Shown: positions 59,324-64,000 of the stretch, one piece after another | How the letters are laid out: each line of letters opens with the position of its first letter | Numbering within the stretch: position 1 is the first letter of the stretch | From: Eggerthella lenta DSM 2243 | Lineage (GTDB): Bacteria > Actinomycetota > Coriobacteriia > Coriobacteriales > Eggerthellaceae | DNA: 64,000 nucleotides | NCBI RefSeq assembly: GCF_000024265.1 | Contig: NC_013204.1 | Location: 434,001-498,000, forward strand | Direction: 5' to 3' | The notes under the pieces: generated by a model | Seen by the model: the letters and a program-made list of their open reading frames with translations, nothing else | The model's database searches: none | What the model was told of the DNA's origin: nothing | Translations under genes and position numbers: made by a program

Positions 59324-60286
59324 ATGGGTATTCTGTACCAAGCGGCCGACCCGCTGTACTGGGTCATTTGGCTGTTCATTTTGTTCGCGCTTATGGCGTT
59401 CAACGAGTTGGGACGCACGTCGCTGTGGGCAGGCATCGCGCTGTTCGCGGTTGTTCCCATCGTGCTGACCGTCTTCGTGTGGCCCACCACGGCGGCTCCC
59501 GGCAACGAGTACGGCACGGGCACGTGGTTCAACTGGGTGAAGACATATTCGGCACTTGCCGGCTGCTTGGGCTTCATGGCGCTGCGCTTCGTGAAGTGGC
59601 GCGGCGCGGACGGCACGACGCACCACCTGTACGAGAAGCGCTGGGCGCTGTGCTTTCCGCCGCTCATCCTGGCCGTCAACATCGCCGAGGCCGTCGTTCG
59701 CGACTTCCAGGTGTTCAGCTTCGGCCTGTGGCAAGGCGGCGTGGTCGAGAACCTGTGGACTATGTCGGGTCCCTGGAACATCATGAACGGCATTGCCGGT
59801 ATCCTCAACATCGTCACCATCTGCGGCTGGTTCGGCATCTTCATCTCGAAGGATTCGTCGAAGGACATGATCTGGCCCGACATGATCTGGGCGTGGATCA
59901 TCGCCTACGACCTGTGGAACTTCGCCTATACGTACAACTGCATCTCCGACCACTCGGCCTACGCCGGCCTCGCGCTGCTGCTGGCGTGCACTATCCCCAC
60001 GTTCTTCATCAAGAAGGGCGCCTGGTTGCAGCATCGCGCGCAGACGCTGGCGCTGTGGATCATGTTCGTGATGACCGTTCCGCAGTTCGCCGATGTGCTG
60101 GCGCCCATTCCCACCACGCACAACCCTACGGCGTTCTTCGCGGTCAGCTTCCTGGCGCTTGCGTCGAACGTGGCGTTGGCGGCGTACCAGTTCCGTAAGA
60201 TCCGCAAGCTCAAGTTGAACCCGCTCAAGGACGAGCTGTACGCCGACACGAAGTCGTATCAGGAGCTCGAAGAGGCAAACCGCTAG
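59324..60286 (+). CDS. DUF5692-like membrane protein B
   Basis: A 320-residue protein with about 8-9 hydrophobic segments. Shared with protein A are the N-terminal pair of spans, a charged segment LYEKRWALCFPPLILAVNIAEAVVRD (compare RMRKRWVRWTLYGIVFCNIAEATLRD-like in A) and WNFAYTYNCISDHSAYA. The C-terminus is basic then acidic. ATG 59324 follows AAGGGGGC. A TetR gene follows 75 nt downstream and may regulate it. Function unknown. Confidence 0.7.
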   Translation: MGILYQAADPLYWVIWLFILFALMAFNELGRTSLWAGIALFAVVPIVLTVFVWPTTAAPGNEYGTGTWFNWVKTYSALAGCLGFMALRFVKWRGADGTTHHLYEKRWALCFPPLILAVNIAEAVVRDFQVFSFGLWQGGVVENLWTMSGPWNIMNGIAGILNIVTICGWFGIFISKDSSKDMIWPDMIWAWIIAYDLWNFAYTYNCISDHSAYAGLALLLACTIPTFFIKKGAWLQHRAQTLALWIMFVMTVPQFADVLAPIPTTHNPTAFFAVSFLALASNVALAAYQFRKIRKLKLNPLKDELYADTKSYQELEEANR

Positions 60287-60361
60287 AGAACCCCGTATAA
60301 TGGACGCCAAGCGTAATCGTTGCGCGCGGCGTCCATGCGCGCCTGAACGCAGGAGGGCGCG

Positions 60362-61039
60362 ATGCGGCTCGACAAAGAGAATCAGGGAATCCGCCCGCCG
60401 GGGCGCGAGCGTTCTGCGGTCGAAAGCAGGAGGCTCGGCGGCCCGGCGGGCGAGATCATGCTGGCGGCGCGCACGTTGTTCGAACGGCGCGGGGTGGGGA
60501 AGACCACGGTGAAGGACATCGCCGCCGAGGCGAACGTCACGCGCGAGCTGGTGTACTACTACTTCGAGAACAAGCAAGCCGTCATCGATGCGGTCATCGA
60601 CGATTATGTGGAGGACCTCGTGGAAAGCGTGCTCGTGTGGAACGAGTCGCGCGTGTTCGGCGACACGGCAGGGTCGCTGCGGTCGTGCATCGCGGCGTTT
60701 CGCCGTGCACTGTACGACGCGAACGGGCTTCGGCCCATGATTCGCGTGTTGGAGGAGCTGGGCGTGCGCGACGCCTTCGACGTGCGCGCGGTGCGCGAGA
60801 CGGTGGATTGCCTGAGCGGTCGGGTGCTGGTCGAATACGCCGAGTACCATCAGGTCGAGATCGAATTCGTATACGAGATGTTCTGCGTGGTGATCTTCGG
60901 GCTGGTAGGCCTCGTGAAGATCGACCCCGACATCAGCGACGAGGCTCTCATGAAGGTGGTGGAGCAGACGCTGCACCTCGACATGGAGCCGCTTGCGCTG
61001 GATGTCTCGGCCAAGCGGCAGGACAGCGCATCGGTTTAG
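60362..61039 (+). CDS. TetR-family transcriptional regulator
   Basis: A 225-residue protein. After a 28-residue basic extension comes a TetR helix-turn-helix (residues 30-80: IMLAARTLFERRGVGKTTVKDIAAEANVTRELVYYYFENK), then a helical ligand-binding domain. GGAGGGCG before ATG 60362. Same strand as DUF5692-like B; a TATAAT at 60296-60301 may be its own -10. Confidence 0.87.
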   Translation: MRLDKENQGIRPPGRERSAVESRRLGGPAGEIMLAARTLFERRGVGKTTVKDIAAEANVTRELVYYYFENKQAVIDAVIDDYVEDLVESVLVWNESRVFGDTAGSLRSCIAAFRRALYDANGLRPMIRVLEELGVRDAFDVRAVRETVDCLSGRVLVEYAEYHQVEIEFVYEMFCVVIFGLVGLVKIDPDISDEALMKVVEQTLHLDMEPLALDVSAKRQDSASV

Positions 61040-61238
61040 GCACCTCCCCTGTTCTTTTAGATGACGCCAAAATCGTGTATTCATCTGCGACTACGTTCAG
61101 CGCGTGGAGATCGCGTGACCGTTACCCGGTCGTGCTATAGTTGTTGCGAATTCGTTGTTCGCTGCGGTGCCGAATCGTCAAAATACGAGCATGAGAGTCA
61201 AGCATGAGGCATACGCGGCGGATTCGAGGAGGTTTTGC

Positions 61239-62321
61239 ATGACTGATTTCACGCGCGGCCTCGATCGCCGCACGTTTATATTTGGCGCGGCTGCCCTGGG
61301 TGCGGCCACGCTGTTGCGGCCGACGCTCGCTTTTGCCGAGCCCACGTCCGCAGACAAGTTCGCCGAGGCCGATTCCGTTCGCGCTCGCATCAACGAGATG
61401 CAGGAGCAGCTGACCATCGCCGGTGAGAACTATTACAAAGCGCTCGACGAGCACGAAGCGGCCGTCCAAGCCGTTGCCGACGCCCAGGCGCGCATCGACG
61501 AAGCGAACGCCCAGATCGCCGAGTTGCAGGACAAGCTGAGCAAGCGGGCGCGCAGTATGTATCGCAGCGGCCAGACCACGGCGCTCGACGTCATCTTGGG
61601 AGCCACGACGTTCGAGGAATTCGCCACAAGCTGGGATTTGCTGAACGATATCAACGACAACGATGCCGCGATGGTGCAGCAGACGAAAGACCTGCGCGCC
61701 GAGGTGGAGGCGGCGAAGATCGAACTCGAAAAGCAAGAGCGTATCGCTGCCGAAAAAGCCGAAGAGGCGGCGCGCATCAAAGCTGAGGCAGAGCAGACCA
61801 TCCAAACGCTGGAAGCCACGCTGCAACAGCTTGACGCCGAGGCTCAGGCGCTGCTGGTCCAGGAACAGGAAGCGGCACGTGCTGCCGAAGCTGCCGCTGC
61901 GGCAGCCGAGGTCAAGCGCACGTACGCCTACAGCACGCCGAGCGCGTCCATCCCGTCCCAGGGCTCGGTGGTGGACTACGCGCTGTCGCGCATCGGCTGC
62001 CCCTACGTGTGGGGTGCCGCCGGTCCGAACGAATTCGACTGCTCCGGATTGGTGACGTGGGCATACGCTCAAGTGGGTATTTCGGTGCCCCATCAGACCG
62101 AGTCGATGTACTATGCCGCCGCCGCGCGTTTGCCGGTCTCCGAAGCGCAACCCGGCGATGTGCTGTGGATCAGCTACGGCGACGGGTACAACGGACATGC
62201 TGGCATCGCCTGCAATGCCGGGGGCACGCACTACGTTCACGCCCCCACGTTTGGCGCGCGCGTGCGCGATACCGATCCGCTGAGCTGGGCCGGGTTTACG
62301 CATGCGCTCCGATTCGCATAA
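61239..62321 (+). CDS. NlpC/P60 cell-wall peptidase with coiled-coil N-terminus
   Basis: A 360-residue exported hydrolase. The N-terminus has a twin-arginine-like signal (LDRRTFIFGAAALGAATL) with probable cleavage after AFA (residue 33). A long coiled coil (about 40-225) precedes the NlpC/P60 domain (about 243-360) with catalytic Cys268 (FDCSG), His320 (GHAG) and His331 or His334. It should cut peptidoglycan stem peptides. This is the PcsB/RipA-like layout used in cell division. GAGGAGG precedes ATG 61239. Confidence 0.9.
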   Translation: MTDFTRGLDRRTFIFGAAALGAATLLRPTLAFAEPTSADKFAEADSVRARINEMQEQLTIAGENYYKALDEHEAAVQAVADAQARIDEANAQIAELQDKLSKRARSMYRSGQTTALDVILGATTFEEFATSWDLLNDINDNDAAMVQQTKDLRAEVEAAKIELEKQERIAAEKAEEAARIKAEAEQTIQTLEATLQQLDAEAQALLVQEQEAARAAEAAAAAAEVKRTYAYSTPSASIPSQGSVVDYALSRIGCPYVWGAAGPNEFDCSGLVTWAYAQVGISVPHQTESMYYAAAARLPVSEAQPGDVLWISYGDGYNGHAGIACNAGGTHYVHAPTFGARVRDTDPLSWAGFTHALRFA

Positions 62322-62334
62322 GAAGGAGAACCAA

Positions 62335-62895
62335 GTGACCACGCTGTTTGTGAACGCGTGCATGCGCGGCGAGGCATCGCGCACGCTCGCGCTGTGCCGC
62401 GAATACCTGGAGCGCTTCGACGACGTCGTGGAGGTTGACGTTGCGGCGCTCGATCTCAAGCCGTTCGACGCCGATCGTGTGGCGTACCGTACGGAGAAGC
62501 AGAGGGCAGGGGAGTGGGACGATCCCATTTTCAGCCTATCGCGCCAGTTCGCGGAAGCCGACGACATCGTCATCGGTGTGCCGTACTGGGATCTTTCGTT
62601 TCCGGCTGCGTTTAAAACGTACCTTGAACATGTCAGCGTGTGCGAGTTGACGTTCCATTACACCGAGGACGCGCGCTGCGAGGGCATCTGCAAAGCGAAG
62701 CGCATCACGTACATCACCACGTGCGGCGGCTTCGTAGAGGGTGCAAACTTCGGTTACGAGTACATCGTTGGCATCGCCAAGATGTTCGGCATTCCCGAAG
62801 TCCGCTTCGTGGCGGCCGAGGGGCTGGACATCGTGGGCATCGACGTCCAGGAGCAGATGGACAAGGCTCGCGCCCAGATGGCGAAACTCGATTGA
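62335..62895 (+). CDS. Flavodoxin-fold NAD(P)H oxidoreductase
   Basis: A 186-residue protein of the flavodoxin_2/AzoR type. A Rossmann-like N-terminus (LFVNACMRGEASRTLALCREYLE), the FMN loop VPYWDLSFPAAFKTYLEHV and ITTCGGF are all visible. Such enzymes reduce quinones, azo or nitro compounds with NAD(P)H. It starts with GTG 62335, AAGGAG upstream, 13 nt after the NlpC/P60 gene. Terminator follows. Confidence 0.85.
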   Translation: MTTLFVNACMRGEASRTLALCREYLERFDDVVEVDVAALDLKPFDADRVAYRTEKQRAGEWDDPIFSLSRQFAEADDIVIGVPYWDLSFPAAFKTYLEHVSVCELTFHYTEDARCEGICKAKRITYITTCGGFVEGANFGYEYIVGIAKMFGIPEVRFVAAEGLDIVGIDVQEQMDKARAQMAKLD

Positions 62896-62920
62896 GCGAG
62901 TCCGGCAAAACCTATGCAGG

Positions 62921-62946
62921 GGGACCGACGGTTTCTCGTCGGTCCC
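62921..62946 (+). terminator. Terminator after the oxidoreductase gene
   Basis: GGGACCGACG (62921-62930) pairs with CGTCGGTCCC (62937-62946), loop 6 nt, followed by GATTTT. Confidence 0.75.
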
Positions 62947-62978
62947 GATTTTCGCATCCAGAGGGGTTCGATGACGGC

Positions 62979-64000
62979 TTGTCCATCATCGCGGTATCCA
63001 TTATGGTGCAGCGCGCTCTCAACTGCGTGGATCCTCGACTTGTCGACCACGGGTTGCGGGTGGCCGCGGTGCTCGATGCCATGCTGGAAGCGAAGGGCGT
63101 GACCGATCCAACGCAGCGCCGCGCAGCGTACCTCGTGGCGTTGCTGCACGATGTAGGCGCCTATCGCACGGAGGAAATCGACCGTATGGTGGCGTTTGAA
63201 ACGGAAAGCGTGTGGGAGCACTCGTTTTACGGATATCTGTTCTTCAAAGAGCTTACGCCGCTCGGCGCCTATGCGGACGTGATCCTGTACCACCACCTGC
63301 CTTACGATCGGTTCACCGACCAAGATCCGTACGTAAAATTCCTGGCCGGGGCCGTGCATGTGGCCGACCGGGTGGACGTGTTGCTGCTGGAGCGTCCTCA
63401 AGCGGATGTCGTCGAGGTAGAGCGTCTGCTGGCTGCATCGCGACCTGGCGCGTTCTCGCCCGAGGCGGTCGCCCTGTTTTTCGAGGCGCAGCGGCGTTTC
63501 GACGTGCTCGCTCGTCTGAGGAGCGGTGTGAAACAGCCTGACCGCTCGCATATCGTGGACGATCCGGACGGTACCGGTTCGGCGTCTTCGTTCCTCGACA
63601 TGCTCGTGCATGTCATCGATTTTCGCAGCCGGCATACCGTCACCCATACGGTGACCACGGCATGGGTTGCCTATGAGTTGGCGTTGCGCCTGATCGGCGA
63701 CCAGCGCGCGGCTGCTCGCGTGTACACGAGCGCGCTTGTGCACGATGTGGGCAAAATCGGCATTCCGCTGTCCATTTTGGAGAAGCCGGGGAAGCTCGAT
63801 GACGAGGAAATGAAGGTCATGCGGACGCACGTGGAGCTGACCGAGGATATTCTCGAGGGTTGCATAGAGCCCGTGCTGTTGCAGGCGGCTGCCCGCCATC
63901 ACGAGAAACTCGACGGATCGGGATATCCGCGCGGTCTTCATGCGGCTGAATTGTCCATGCCCGACCGCATCATAGCCGTGGCCGACATCGTGAGCGCGCT
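62979..64000 (+). CDS. Tandem HD-domain / HD-GYP-type phosphodiesterase, C-terminus beyond window
   Basis: An open frame to the right edge (about 340 codons visible). The first HD-like domain has LLHDVGAYRTEEID and YHHLPYDRF. The second has HDVGKIGIPLSIL and HHEKLDGSGYPRGLH, the HD-GYP hallmark of cyclic-di-GMP hydrolysis. The start is uncertain: TTG 62979 (GAGGGG upstream, reading MSIIAVSIMVQRAL) or ATG 63003. With the PAS-GGDEF enzyme at 8458 it shows cyclic-di-GMP turnover in this organism. Confidence 0.85.
   Translation, partial: MSIIAVSIMVQRALNCVDPRLVDHGLRVAAVLDAMLEAKGVTDPTQRRAAYLVALLHDVGAYRTEEIDRMVAFETESVWEHSFYGYLFFKELTPLGAYADVILYHHLPYDRFTDQDPYVKFLAGAVHVADRVDVLLLERPQADVVEVERLLAASRPGAFSPEAVALFFEAQRRFDVLARLRSGVKQPDRSHIVDDPDGTGSASSFLDMLVHVIDFRSRHTVTHTVTTAWVAYELALRLIGDQRAAARVYTSALVHDVGKIGIPLSILEKPGKLDDEEMKVMRTHVELTEDILEGCIEPVLLQAAARHHEKLDGSGYPRGLHAAELSMPDRIIAVADIVSA

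Noticed and set aside
1-64000. tRNA, rRNA, prophage and CRISPR elements
   Set aside because: No cloverleaf, rRNA core sequence, integrase/phage structural gene or regularly spaced repeat was recognised by eye.

Overview
This is a GC-rich (roughly 63-65 % by eye) bacterial chromosome segment with about 50 protein genes and no rRNA, tRNA or CRISPR array. The gene content suggests a gut actinobacterium of the Coriobacteriia, most likely Eggerthellaceae (Eggerthella/Gordonibacter-like). The reasons are three Tat-exported lipoprotein flavoproteins of the fumarate-reductase/UrdA type, each divergent from a LuxR regulator carrying an N-terminal multi-membrane-span domain; a type III glutamine synthetase; a MptD-type ECF transporter; and two DUF5692-like membrane proteins. 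Genus assignment is inference.

Layout. 0-2.7 kb: ECF transporter operon (cut by the left edge) and a TetR gene. 2.9-8.4 kb: a fused two-half ABC exporter and a DHA2 drug antiporter. 8.4-9.7 kb: a diguanylate cyclase behind a poly-G promoter. 9.7-13.1 kb: first LuxR/flavoprotein pair. 13.1-14.2 kb: three perfect parS centromere sites surrounding a RelE/Phd toxin-antitoxin locus whose antitoxin is split by a 77-bp tandem duplication. 14.3-16.1 kb: rplM-rpsI and an acetyltransferase.

16.1-32.2 kb is the most unusual block. An HxlR-type regulator is followed by four two-domain EthD-like proteins, two Old-Yellow-Enzyme/iron-sulfur flavoproteins of the BaiCD/BaiH type, three short-chain dehydrogenases, a SnoaL-fold protein that resembles the bile-acid 7-alpha-dehydratase BaiE and keeps its Tyr/Asp/His/Arg residues, and three transporters. 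Four promoters in this block share one architecture: the 10-mer ACTTnnAAGT, exactly 6 nt, a TTG-type -35, exactly 17 nt, then a -10. Three of the four have a second operator copy exactly 19 bp upstream. I read this as one HxlR-controlled regulon for reductive/dehydrating catabolism of a ring compound (steroid-like or aromatic; substrate unknown), without the CoA-ligase and CoA-transferase genes of the classical bai operon.

32.5-42.6 kb: two more flavoprotein/LuxR pairs, an antitoxin/PIN-toxin pair, and an HsdS-HsdM-like fusion overlapping the third LuxR gene. 42.8-46.3 kb: glutamine synthetase III and a Bcr/CflA-type efflux pump. 46.4-52.5 kb: a two-component system divergent from a VTC / DUF4956 / carbohydrate-binding lipoprotein operon, with paired TTTCAG response-regulator-type repeats facing both ways. 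53.1-54.5 kb: an HTH-HipA kinase fusion. 54.8-57.7 kb: ilvE, cimA and a TrpR/YerC-like gene. 58-64 kb: two DUF5692-like genes, a TetR regulator, a NlpC/P60 hydrolase, a flavodoxin-fold reductase and a HD-GYP-type protein cut by the right edge. All identifications rest on reading motifs and remembered family features; no database search was run.
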